This document shows positions 5,941-12,928 of a DNA stretch of 13,394 bases, piece by piece. Position 1 is the stretch's first letter. Every line of letters begins with the position of its first letter. This DNA is from Acidimicrobiia bacterium UBA4744 (GTDB lineage Bacteria; Actinomycetota; Acidimicrobiia; Spongiisociales; UBA4744). The stretch covers positions 1 to 13,394 of the forward strand of contig DHIO01000051.1 in assembly GCA_002403855.1 (NCBI GenBank), read 5' to 3'. A program made the translations under genes and the position numbers. The notes below the pieces were generated by a model that had not been told where the DNA came from, searched no databases, and saw only the letters and a program-made list of their open reading frames with translations.

Positions 5941-6827
5941 TCGAAGAGGTATACGAGAAGACCCTTGAAGCTGTGCATCCGGTTCTCGGCCTGGTCGTAC
6001 ACGCGGGATCGGGCATGGTCCATGACATCGTCGGTGACCTCCTCGCCGCGATGCGCGGGCAGGCAGTGCAAGAAGATAGCTCCCGGGTCGGCCATGGCGA
6101 ACAGCGGTCCATTCACCTGGAACGGATAGAAACGCCTCGCCCGCGCTTCCGCTTCTTCCTCCTGCCCCATCGATGCCCAGACATCCGTGTACACGACGTG
6201 GGCACCCTGCACAGCCTCGACCGGGTTGTCGGTGACGGTGACGTCGCTGTGAGCCTGGGCGACTTCGAGGTACTCACGCTTCGGCTCATAGCCCGGCGGC
6301 GCGGCAATCCTCACGATCATGTCGCTCATGGCCGCACCAACCATCAATGAGTGGCAAACGTTGTTGCCGTCGCCGAGGTAAGCCAGCGTTGTGCCCGCCA
6401 ATGGCCGAGCCTCGGCGATGGTCTGGAGGTCGGCCAGTGCCTGGCATGGGTGTTCCTCGTCCGACAGGAGGTTGATGACGGGGGCCTCGGCGTTGTCCGC
6501 CACCGCCACCAGGTCGGCGTGGTCGAAGACGCGCATGGCGAGAACATCAAGGTATCGATCAAGCACCCGGGCGACATCTTCCACCGCTTCCCGCTTGCCC
6601 AACCCGACCTCTTGTTGCCCCAGCACCACCGGACGAGCACCGAGATCGACCGTCGCAGTTTCTGTCGAAACACGGGTGCGGGTCGAGGGCTTCATGAAGA
6701 AGAGCCCCACGTGTTTACCTGCCAGCCGATCGGACGTGTCTTCCGGTGCCGCCTTCACCGCTGCCGCCTGGGACAAGATCTCGTTCAGTTGTTTTGGCTC
6801 GAGATCGGCGATACGCAAGAGATCCAT
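5937..6827 (-). CDS. argF: Ornithine carbamoyltransferase
   Basis: This enzyme joins ornithine and carbamoyl phosphate to make citrulline in arginine biosynthesis, in the cytoplasm and normally as a trimer. The 296-residue protein shows the carbamoyl-phosphate loop STRTR (48-52), HPCQ (126-129), the ornithine-binding SMG loop (219-221) and HCLPAHRG (254-261), which separates it from aspartate carbamoyltransferase. The start at ATG 6827 is set by a strong GGAGG eight bases upstream; a longer in-frame start would overlap pheT deeply. One base separates the pheT stop from this ATG, and the Shine-Dalgarno is inside pheT. It is alone here: argC, argJ, argB, argD, argR, argG and argH, which surround argF after pheT in mycobacteria, are absent from the window. 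Confidence 0.95.
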   Translation of the reverse strand: MDLLRIADLEPKQLNEILSQAAAVKAAPEDTSDRLAGKHVGLFFMKPSTRTRVSTETATVDLGARPVVLGQQEVGLGKREAVEDVARVLDRYLDVLAMRVFDHADLVAVADNAEAPVINLLSDEEHPCQALADLQTIAEARPLAGTTLAYLGDGNNVCHSLMVGAAMSDMIVRIAAPPGYEPKREYLEVAQAHSDVTVTDNPVEAVQGAHVVYTDVWASMGQEEEAEARARRFYPFQVNGPLFAMADPGAIFLHCLPAHRGEEVTDDVMDHARSRVYDQAENRMHSFKGLLVYLFE

Positions 6828-6828
6828 G

Positions 6829-9231
6829 TCAGGTTCCTCCCCGGAGGTGAGCGTCGAAACTGTTCTGCACATTCTCGATGATGCGGTCGCGGTGAGGAGC
6901 TACCTCTTCGTTCGTCAGGGTGTGGTCGGGTGCCCGGAACCACAGTTGAACGGCAATACTCTTTCTCCCCTCACCGAGTTGTGATCCGGTGAACTCGTCG
7001 AAGACCCGCACCGATTCGAGCCAGCTTCCGGCGCTTTCGGCTATGGCCCGGACCAGATCCTCCGAAGCAACGGCCACACCGAGATCGAAGGCCAGGTCGA
7101 ACAACACCGGCGGGTAGGAGCTTGGTTCGCGGAATGTCCACCAGGGGCGCGGCACCACCAGCGGCTCTAGAGCGAACTCTCCGGCGGCGACTCTTCCTTC
7201 CAGGCCGAAGGATCGCACCACAGCCGGGTGCAGTTCTCCTACCGAGCCGATGACTTCCCCGCCTACCACCACGTCGGCGGCCCGGCCCGGGTGGTATGCG
7301 GCGGGTGCCGATTGGCGAAGCTCCGCATCGGGTATCCCGAGGGTTTCGACCAATGCTCGCCACGTGGCGGTAGCGGTAAACACATCGGCCACGGGGTGAT
7401 CACCTTCCACCTGCGGAGGGCCGAACTCCCCGAACGCTAGAAACGCAAGGCTGTCGGGTTGATGCGGAATCCGTCCGTCGAGCGGTGAGGGCTCGGCTAG
7501 GAAGATCTTTCCGATTTCGAACAGTGCGATGCGGTCTGCCCCATATGAGCTGTTGAAGCGGGCCGACTTCAGTAGGCCCGGTAGCAGCGTGGTACGAAGC
7601 ATCGGCTCGATATCTCGGAGAGGGTTCTTCACCGGTATTCCCCGCCTCCGGAGGTCGTCGGTGTCGAAACCCATCCATTCGAGATCCTCAGGACCGGCAA
7701 ACGACCAGTTCTGCGCCTCCGAAAACCCCAGCCCGGTCATGAGGTCCCGGACTCTTCGCTCCGCCGTTTGAGCTTCGGTCAGACCGCCGCCGGTGCCGAG
7801 CGGCAGCGTCTCCGGGATCTTGTCGTACCCGTGGAGTCTCGCCAATTCTTCCACCACGTCGGCCGCCCGCCGTACGTCCGGGCGGAAGGTCGGAACGGTG
7901 ACCACCAACGGGTCGTCACCGACGGACTGAAATCCGATCCGGTCGAGCAAGTCGACCACCAGGGCTCGTTCCAGTTCTATGCCCAGCAATCGAGGTATCT
8001 CCCCCAGGGAGAGTTCGATCTCCCATGGCTCTATCGGCTCCGGATAGTTGTCCTGCACACCCGAAACCGCCCGTCCGGAGGCCACCTCCACCATCAGAGC
8101 TGCAGCCCGTTCGGCCGCTCGTCCCGGCAGATTGGGATCAACACCGCGTTCAAAGCGCGAGGACGCCTCGGTCCGAAGGTCGTGACGCTTGGCGGTGAAC
8201 ATCACACTTGGAGCGTCGAAGTGGGCGGCTTCAATCAACACTCGAGCAGTGCCGGCTCCGACCTCGCTGGTTTCACCGCCCATAACTCCCGCAAATGCAA
8301 CTACCCCAGCAGCATCAGCGATGATGAGGTCCCACTCCGACAGGACGCGGTCTACTCCGTCGAGCGTCCTCAGGGTCTCACCTTGATTGGCGCGCCGGAC
8401 GATGATCTCCTCTCCTGCCACGAGGTCGAGATCGAAGCCGTGGAGAGGCTGGCCCATCTCCAGCAGCACGTAGTTGGTGATGTCGACGATGTTGTTGATC
8501 GGCCGAACGCCGGCGGTTCGCAGGCGCAGCTGCATCCATATCGGGCTGGGCCGCACCGTGACGTCTCTGACCTCCCGACCCACGTACCTGGGGCAGCCAT
8601 GCGGGTCCTCCAGGGTGACCTGCACGCCGGACGGCGGCTCGGTTTCCACCAGCGAGACTTCCGGCGCGCGGACCGGAAGCCGGTAGTACGCCCCCAGATC
8701 ACGAGCGATGCCGAGCATGGACATGGCGTCGGGGCGGTTGGGGGTGATCGAGAGGTCGAACACTACGTCGGGCAAGGGAACGAGGCCGGCGAAGTCCGAG
8801 CCGACCTCGACTTGCGGTTCGAGCACCATGATGCCCGAGCGGTCGTCACCCAACCCCAGCTCGGCTTCCGAACAGATCATTCCGTGGGATTCGATGCCCC
8901 GTACGACTCGCACCCCCACCTCGAGTCCGCCGGCCAATACTGCTCCGGGAACCGATACCGGCACGACGGCGCCCGCTTCGAAATTCCAGGCTCCGCAGAC
9001 GATGTCCTGGGGGTGACCGCCCGTCGTGACACGACACAAGCGGAGCCTGTCGGCGTTGGGATGGGGGGATACTTCCTCGACCCGGCCCACGACCACTCCC
9101 GAGAACTGAAGATCGAGTGTCTCGTGGCCCTCGACTTCGTGTCCGAGGCTGCCGAACACCTCTGCCAGGTCGTCCGCATCGTCGGTCGGAATGTCGACGT
9201 ATTCTCGAAGCCAGCGCAGGGAGATCTTCAT
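6829..9231 (-). CDS. pheT: Phenylalanyl-tRNA synthetase beta subunit
   Basis: This is the large subunit of the alpha2-beta2 enzyme that charges tRNA-Phe. At 800 residues it has the full bacterial domain set: an N-terminal EMAP-like tRNA-binding domain (about 40-150, with HPNADRLRLCRV), the B3/B4 editing domain (about 210-385, with GQPLHGFDLD and TEASSRFERGVDP), the B5 domain (about 405-475), a catalytic-like core, and a C-terminal ferredoxin-fold anticodon-binding domain (about 705-800). It starts at ATG 9231, overlapping the pheS stop as ATGA. GAGG eight bases upstream supports the start. Stoichiometric expression with pheS by translational coupling is likely. Confidence 0.98.
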   Translation of the reverse strand: MKISLRWLREYVDIPTDDADDLAEVFGSLGHEVEGHETLDLQFSGVVVGRVEEVSPHPNADRLRLCRVTTGGHPQDIVCGAWNFEAGAVVPVSVPGAVLAGGLEVGVRVVRGIESHGMICSEAELGLGDDRSGIMVLEPQVEVGSDFAGLVPLPDVVFDLSITPNRPDAMSMLGIARDLGAYYRLPVRAPEVSLVETEPPSGVQVTLEDPHGCPRYVGREVRDVTVRPSPIWMQLRLRTAGVRPINNIVDITNYVLLEMGQPLHGFDLDLVAGEEIIVRRANQGETLRTLDGVDRVLSEWDLIIADAAGVVAFAGVMGGETSEVGAGTARVLIEAAHFDAPSVMFTAKRHDLRTEASSRFERGVDPNLPGRAAERAAALMVEVASGRAVSGVQDNYPEPIEPWEIELSLGEIPRLLGIELERALVVDLLDRIGFQSVGDDPLVVTVPTFRPDVRRAADVVEELARLHGYDKIPETLPLGTGGGLTEAQTAERRVRDLMTGLGFSEAQNWSFAGPEDLEWMGFDTDDLRRRGIPVKNPLRDIEPMLRTTLLPGLLKSARFNSSYGADRIALFEIGKIFLAEPSPLDGRIPHQPDSLAFLAFGEFGPPQVEGDHPVADVFTATATWRALVETLGIPDAELRQSAPAAYHPGRAADVVVGGEVIGSVGELHPAVVRSFGLEGRVAAGEFALEPLVVPRPWWTFREPSSYPPVLFDLAFDLGVAVASEDLVRAIAESAGSWLESVRVFDEFTGSQLGEGRKSIAVQLWFRAPDHTLTNEEVAPHRDRIIENVQNSFDAHLRGGT

Positions 9232-10262
9232 GTGAATTGCCTCAGCACTCGCATGTCATTCTCGAAGAAGTGTTTGATGTGGTTGATTCCGTGGCGCACC
9301 ATCGCCAGACGCTCCGCTCCGACCCCGAAAGCGAAACCCGAGTAGCCGGACGAGTCGTACCCGACGGCCTCCAGAACGTGAGGATCGACGACTCCACAGC
9401 CCAGCAGCTCGATCCAACCGGACCCGGAGCACACCCGGCAACCGGATCCGTCACAGTTGAAGCACGAGACGTGCATCTCGGCGGACGGCTCGGTGAAAGG
9501 GAAGAAGTGTGGCAGCAGGCGGATCCTACGCTCCGGACCCAAGAACTCCCGCATGAAATACGCCAGAGTGCCCTTGAGGTCGGCCATGGTGATGTTTTCG
9601 TCGACGGCCAGGCCCTCGATCTGGTGAAACACCGGAGAGTGGGTGGCGTCCAGCGTATCGGTCCGGTAGCAGCGGCCGGGGGCAACGACATAGACCGGCG
9701 GGTCGTGCTGCTCCATGTACCGAACCTGCATCGTCGACGTCTGGGTCCGGAGCAGCAGCTCATCGTCGGGGTTCCCGTACTCGACGTACATCGTGTCGGA
9801 CTCGAGGCGACTTGGGTGGGTCGGTGGGGTGTTGAGAGCGTCGAAGTTGTGCCAAGCGGTGTCGACCTCGGGTCCGGTCACCACTTGGTAGCCAAGAGTG
9901 ACGAAGATGTCGGCCACCTCGTCGAGCGTCTGCGTGATCAGGTGGTGCCATCCTCGACCGAGCTCTCTGGCCGGCAACGTGATATCGACCCGGTCCTCGA
10001 GCAGGAGCCCATCCTCAACCGCCCTTTCGAGGTCGGTACGCCGTTCCCGTATGAGAGCGGACAGCCGTTGATGCGCCTCGTTCAGTTGCGCTCCTACCAC
10101 GGGACGTTCTTCGGCTGGTAGAGAGCCGAGAGATCGACGCGACTCGGCGATTATCGACTTCCGACCCAAAAGGTCGTTTTCGACATCTTTGAGAGCGTCC
10201 AGATCGGGCGCCGACTGGATGCGCTGGGGAGCGGCAGCCAAGAGGGTATCGAGTTGGTCCAT
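9228..10262 (-). CDS. pheS: Phenylalanyl-tRNA synthetase alpha subunit
   Basis: This catalytic class II subunit makes phenylalanyl-adenylate and transfers it to tRNA-Phe. The 344-residue protein has an N-terminal coiled-coil arm (about 1-90) that contacts tRNA. Class II motif 2 lies in THSPVFHQIEGL (207-218) and motif 3 in FGVGAERLAM (312-321), with LLRTQTSTMQ at 170-179. A four-cysteine cluster (Cys267, 270, 275, 278) precedes GWIELLGCG, a zinc-ribbon-like insert found in many bacterial PheS. The ATG at 10262 has no Shine-Dalgarno; upstream bases are C-rich and include TAACCT nine bases away. The gene may have its own start signal as well as read-through from the methyltransferase gene 49 bases upstream. 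Confidence 0.98.
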   Translation of the reverse strand: MDQLDTLLAAAPQRIQSAPDLDALKDVENDLLGRKSIIAESRRSLGSLPAEERPVVGAQLNEAHQRLSALIRERRTDLERAVEDGLLLEDRVDITLPARELGRGWHHLITQTLDEVADIFVTLGYQVVTGPEVDTAWHNFDALNTPPTHPSRLESDTMYVEYGNPDDELLLRTQTSTMQVRYMEQHDPPVYVVAPGRCYRTDTLDATHSPVFHQIEGLAVDENITMADLKGTLAYFMREFLGPERRIRLLPHFFPFTEPSAEMHVSCFNCDGSGCRVCSGSGWIELLGCGVVDPHVLEAVGYDSSGYSGFAFGVGAERLAMVRHGINHIKHFFENDMRVLRQFT

Positions 10263-10271
10263 CGGTCGGGC

Positions 10272-10277
10272 AGGTTA
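10272..10277 (-). promoter_or_regulatory. Possible internal -10 box ahead of pheS
   Basis: TAACCT on the minus strand ends nine bases before the pheS ATG, in the context ACTAACCT that is also found before tyrS. No good -35 is visible. If used, it would give a leaderless or nearly leaderless pheST transcript independent of the infC promoter. Confidence 0.3.
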
Positions 10278-10311
10278 GTAGGTGCATCGAGAGACTCGGT
10301 CCCTGAGAGTG

Positions 10312-11067
10312 CTAGGCGTTTCGAGAGGTGAGCTCGTAGGCGAGTAGGGAACCCGCCACTGCGGCGTTCAAGCTCTCCACGCGCCCCGGCATCGGGATCG
10401 TGACGCGAAGGTCCGCCTCCATCACAACCTCGGCCGGAAGCCCCGCGGCTTCGTCCCCGACCAACAGGGCTGCTCGGTCGAGCTGTGTCAGCCTTCCGGG
10501 AGAGTCGCCGCCGTCGGCCACTGCCGCCACCACGGTGAGTCGCCGCGAACGCAGCAGATCCACCGACAGATTCGCGTACCGTTCGATGGTTGTTCGGAAA
10601 TGGCTCCCTGCTCCCGCTCGCAATACCTTCGGTGACCAGGGATCAGCCGTATCGGGCCCCGCCACGAAGCCGAGCCCGAACGCGGCCGCCGAGCGGATGA
10701 GGGTTCCTACGTTGCCGGGATCGCCCACTCCCCACGACACGATCAAGGAGCGGTCGACGGGCTCCGTGGCGGAAGGGATCGCCACGACGGCTACGGGGCC
10801 GCGTGGATGTTGGGTACCGGCCAAACGGCTCATCACGCTCTTCGTCACCACCACCGGAGTGGTATCTAGTCCGAGGACACGATCGAAGTCCGTCTCGTCA
10901 CCGTCGCACACGAACACGGTGTGGATGGCCGCCTCGGCGTTGATGGCTTCCTCGAGGAGGTGGGGCCCCTCGAGAAGGGTGAGACCGGTCTCGATGCGGC
11001 GTCGGGCGCGATGAAGCCGGATCGCTTCGGCCACGCGAGGATTACGTGACGAGCGAACCGGCTCCAC
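10312..11067 (-). CDS. SpoU/TrmH-family RNA 2'-O-methyltransferase
   Basis: This 251-residue enzyme should transfer a methyl group from S-adenosylmethionine to a ribose 2'-OH in rRNA or tRNA. The C-terminal knotted SPOUT domain carries motif 1 DPGNVGTLIRSAAAFG (116-131) with catalytic Arg125, motif 2 LVGDEAAGL (202-210) and motif 3 IPMPGRVESLNAAVA (224-238). The N-terminal 100 residues match the L30e-like substrate-binding domain of the family. Motif 2 has Asp where GNE is more common. The GTG start lies three bases after the rplT stop with only a weak GAAGAG upstream. In mycobacteria a gene of this family (tsnR) has the same place between rplT and pheS. The exact target nucleotide cannot be told from sequence. 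Confidence 0.93.
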   Translation of the reverse strand: MEPVRSSRNPRVAEAIRLHRARRRIETGLTLLEGPHLLEEAINAEAAIHTVFVCDGDETDFDRVLGLDTTPVVVTKSVMSRLAGTQHPRGPVAVVAIPSATEPVDRSLIVSWGVGDPGNVGTLIRSAAAFGLGFVAGPDTADPWSPKVLRAGAGSHFRTTIERYANLSVDLLRSRRLTVVAAVADGGDSPGRLTQLDRAALLVGDEAAGLPAEVVMEADLRVTIPMPGRVESLNAAVAGSLLAYELTSRNA

Positions 11068-11070
11068 GGA

Positions 11071-11424
11071 TCAGCTCTTCGAGGCGGTGATTTCGACGAG
11101 TTGCGCGAAGGCTGCGGGGTCGTTGACGGCCAAGTCGGCCAGCATCTTGCGGTCGACCTCCACCTCGGCCGCCTTGAGACCTGCAATCAGTTGCGAATAG
11201 GTCGTTCCGTTTTGGCGGGCGGCCGCGTTGATCCGCTGAATCCACAGACGCCTGAACTCGCCCTTGCGGGCCCGCCGATCCCGATACGCATCCTGCATCG
11301 CGTGCATGACCTGCTCGTTGGCAGCCCGATACCGGCGGCTCTTCGCTCCTTTGTACCCGCTGGCGCGGTCAAGGACCTTCTTGTGCTTCTTCTTTGCGTG
11401 TACGGCGCGTTTGACTCGGGCCAT
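11071..11424 (-). CDS. rplT: 50S ribosomal protein L20
   Basis: This 117-residue protein has the expected length and sequence (MARVKRAVHAKKKHKK, ASGYKGAKSRRYRAA, RDRRARKGEFRRLWIQRINA). L20 binds 23S rRNA early in 50S assembly. The long basic N-terminal extension is visible as the Lys/Arg-rich first 60 residues. In Bacillus and E. coli L20 also represses its own operon by binding the mRNA; whether it does so here is not shown. AGGAGGAG five bases before the ATG is a strong ribosome binding site. It follows rpmI by 24 bases. Confidence 0.99.
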   Translation of the reverse strand: MARVKRAVHAKKKHKKVLDRASGYKGAKSRRYRAANEQVMHAMQDAYRDRRARKGEFRRLWIQRINAAARQNGTTYSQLIAGLKAAEVEVDRKMLADLAVNDPAAFAQLVEITASKS

Positions 11425-11448
11425 GAGACTCCTCCTGTACGGTCCGCG

Positions 11449-11643
11449 TCAGCGACCGATCATTCGCTTGGCATTGCGGGCGTCACCCTTGGCGAGGGGA
11501 ACCTCTCCCTTGAGGGTGCGAAAGCGCTTGCGGCTCTTTGCCAGCTTCAGGTGGCCCCGACCCGCCTGTGAGCGCATCAGCTTTCCGGAGCCGGTGACCT
11601 TGATTCGCTTGGCGGCACCCTTGTGGGTCTTCATCTTCGGCAT
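11449..11643 (-). CDS. rpmI: 50S ribosomal protein L35
   Basis: This is a very basic 64-residue protein with the standard start MPKMKTHKGAAKRIKVTGSG and the KLMRSQAGRGHLKLAKS segment, full length for the family. L35 is a small protein of the large ribosomal subunit. AGGAGGAG lies just upstream of the ATG. It sits 12 bases after infC and 24 before rplT, the universally common infC-rpmI-rplT order, so the three are surely co-transcribed. Confidence 0.99.
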   Translation of the reverse strand: MPKMKTHKGAAKRIKVTGSGKLMRSQAGRGHLKLAKSRKRFRTLKGEVPLAKGDARNAKRMIGR

Positions 11644-11655
11644 GAGCCGCTCCTC

Positions 11656-12294
11656 CTACTCTTCGTTGCCGGCATCGGCTTCGTGTCGTTCATCCGGGTC
11701 CGGCGAATCCTGGATGTCTTGCTCTGCAGGTTCTTCGGCCTCGTTCGTCCCGTGCTCGTCGCCCTGACGCGCTTTGGCAGGCCTCTCGCGCTTGACCGGA
11801 CCCAGAACCATGGTCATGTTGCGGCCTTCCTGGGCCGGAGTCTGTTCGACCACGCCAACGTCGGCGACTTCCTCGGCAAGCCGGTCCAGGATCCGGAGCC
11901 CCAGTTCGGGCCGTTGAGCTTCGCGGCCGCGGAACCAAATCGTCACCTTGACCTTGTCACCATCTTCGAGAAAGGCGATGGTGCGCCGCTGCTTGATGAG
12001 GTAGTCGTGTTCGCCGATCTTTGGCTTGAACTTGACTTCCTTGATGACCGTCCGGGTCTGTTTCTTGCGAGCTTCCCGGGCCTTGACCGACATCTCGTAT
12101 TTGTACTTGCCGTAGTCCATCAACCGGCAAACCGGCGGTTTGGCGTCGGGAGCAACCTCCACGAGATCCAACCCCAATTGGTCCGCCAGCCAGAGAGCTT
12201 CTTGTAGCTTCTTGATCCCAATCTGACTGCCGTCCGGGGCTACCACCCGGACTTCGGTCGCCCGGATGTAGCCGTTCACACGTAACTCGGCGAT
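11656..12294 (-). CDS. infC: Translation initiation factor IF-3, probable ATC start
   Basis: IF-3 binds the 30S subunit, blocks early 50S joining and checks start codons. From the proposed start the protein has 212 residues: N-domain about 1-67 (ELRVNGYIRATEVRVV, DLVEVAPDAKPPVCRLMDYG), linker, C-domain about 84-166 (VKFKPKIGEHDY, VTIWFRGRE, GRNMTMVLGP) and an acidic tail of about 45 residues. No ATG, GTG or TTG lies at the right place. ATC at 12294 begins exactly where IF-3 homology begins and has AGGAGG (12305-12300) five bases upstream. infC is famous for rare start codons (AUU in E. coli), which let IF-3 repress itself. An in-frame ATG at 12372 would add 26 residues unlike IF-3 that read through the leader terminator. 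Confidence 0.93.
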   Translation of the reverse strand: MAELRVNGYIRATEVRVVAPDGSQIGIKKLQEALWLADQLGLDLVEVAPDAKPPVCRLMDYGKYKYEMSVKAREARKKQTRTVIKEVKFKPKIGEHDYLIKQRRTIAFLEDGDKVKVTIWFRGREAQRPELGLRILDRLAEEVADVGVVEQTPAQEGRNMTMVLGPVKRERPAKARQGDEHGTNEAEEPAEQDIQDSPDPDERHEADAGNEE

Positions 12295-12317
12295 AGCCTC
12301 CTCCTCGTAACAAAGAC

Positions 12318-12347
12318 AAAAAACGCAGCAAGCGAAGACATGCTGCG
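12318..12347 (-). terminator. Intrinsic terminator hairpin in the infC leader (attenuator)
   Basis: In the minus-strand RNA CGCAGCA (12347-12341) pairs perfectly with TGCTGCG (12330-12324) around a ten-base loop. Six T residues (12323-12318) follow directly. This is a textbook Rho-independent terminator, about 75 bases after the predicted start of transcription and 12 bases before the infC ribosome binding site. Its place implies premature termination control of the whole infC-to-mpg unit. The upstream GCTGC (12394-12390) can pair with the GCAGC of the 5' arm and might form an antiterminator. Confidence 0.75.
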
Positions 12348-12397
12348 GAACCGGTGACCGCGGCGCACCCATTCGGTGGCCGGGTGGGAGCAGCGGG

Positions 12398-12406
12398 CCT
12401 CCTCTT
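12398..12406 (-). promoter_or_regulatory. Second strong Shine-Dalgarno in the infC leader
   Basis: AAGAGGAGG lies some 15 bases into the predicted leader, about 100 bases before the real infC start. The only start-like codon at proper spacing is CTG at 12393, which is in frame with infC with no stop between. It may initiate a leader peptide or an extended IF-3, or simply be a ribosome standby or structural element. Confidence 0.35.
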
Positions 12407-12426
12407 GCGTTGAATTGTGCGAATGC

Positions 12427-12454
12427 AGTATACGGGGGGTCTCGGCACTGTCAA
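12427..12454 (-). promoter_or_regulatory. Promoter of the infC operon
   Basis: On the minus strand TTGACA (12454-12449) is followed by a 16-base spacer and TATACT (12432-12427), both near consensus. The predicted start is about 12420, giving a leader of some 126 bases before the infC ATC codon. It lies in the short gap after ribH and is the strongest protein-gene promoter visible in the window. Confidence 0.85.
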
Positions 12455-12472
12455 CGCGGCCGGTATCCACGG

Positions 12473-12928
12473 CTAGCCGATATCCCTCAACGCGGTAGCG
12501 GTGGCGACGGCGGCCAGAGCCGCTTCAAAGCCTTTGTTGGCTCTCCCCGGGAGACTCCTTTCGCGGGCATGAGTGACCTCCCGCACGGTGAGCACCGCGT
12601 TGGTGACGGGCACTCCGGTCTCCAACGCAACCCGCTGCAGACCTCCGCTCGTCTGGGTGGCCACGTGGATGTAGTGATCGGTTTCGCCCTCTATCACCGC
12701 CCCCACGGCGACAACTGCGTCCATGCCGGAGGCGATGAGCTTCTGAGCCGCCAGCGGTAGTTCCAGAGCCCCCGGTACCCGGACCACGGTGATGTCGGAA
12801 ACGAAGCAATCCTCGAGACCGGCCAGGGCCCCGGTCAGTAGGCCGTCGGTGATGACCGAGTTGAAAGTGGCAACGACGATCCCGATCCGCAGAGAACTAC
12901 CGTCCTGATGTCCCTCTATCTCACGCAT
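12473..12928 (-). CDS. ribH: 6,7-dimethyl-8-ribityllumazine synthase
   Basis: This 151-residue enzyme condenses the ribityl-aminouracil intermediate with 3,4-dihydroxybutanone phosphate, the penultimate step to riboflavin; family members assemble into pentamers or 60-mers. Visible motifs are RIGIVVATFNSVIT (14-27) with the aromatic-binding Phe22, VPGALELPL (51-59), GAVIEGETDHYIHV (76-89) with catalytic His85, and the C-terminal NKGFEAALA helix. The ATG at 12928 overlaps the end of the GTP cyclohydrolase gene by eight bases (ATGCGTGA), so the two are coupled; GGGGA about six bases upstream is a modest ribosome binding site. A longer in-frame start would overlap the upstream gene more and adds nothing family-like. 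Confidence 0.96.
   Translation of the reverse strand: MREIEGHQDGSSLRIGIVVATFNSVITDGLLTGALAGLEDCFVSDITVVRVPGALELPLAAQKLIASGMDAVVAVGAVIEGETDHYIHVATQTSGGLQRVALETGVPVTNAVLTVREVTHARERSLPGRANKGFEAALAAVATATALRDIG

Noticed and set aside
7768..9345. A 525-codon open frame on the plus strand opposite pheT
   Set aside because: It is antisense to a full-length, unmistakable pheT. Long antisense frames are common in G+C-rich genes and its translation resembles no protein family.
9117..10121. A 334-codon open frame on the plus strand opposite pheS
   Set aside because: It is antisense to pheS, which has all family motifs; the plus-strand product is composition-biased and unrecognisable.
10265..10311. A terminator between the methyltransferase gene and pheS
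   Set aside because: Only short, imperfect pairings (around CTCAGGGACCGAG) are visible and no T-run follows, so read-through to pheS is the simpler reading.
12276..12341. pheM-like Phe leader peptide (MSSLAAFFVFV...) controlling the operon that contains pheST
   Set aside because: E. coli pheST is controlled by a Phe-rich leader, so this was tempting. But two of the three Phe codons are the terminator T-run itself, they come after the stem rather than before it, and the ATG has no ribosome binding site.
11656..12372. IF-3 starting at the in-frame ATG at 12372
   Set aside because: The nearest Shine-Dalgarno is about 25 bases away, the extra residues do not resemble IF-3, and the extension reads through a terminator hairpin. 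ATC at 12294 has ideal spacing and matches where IF-3 homology begins.
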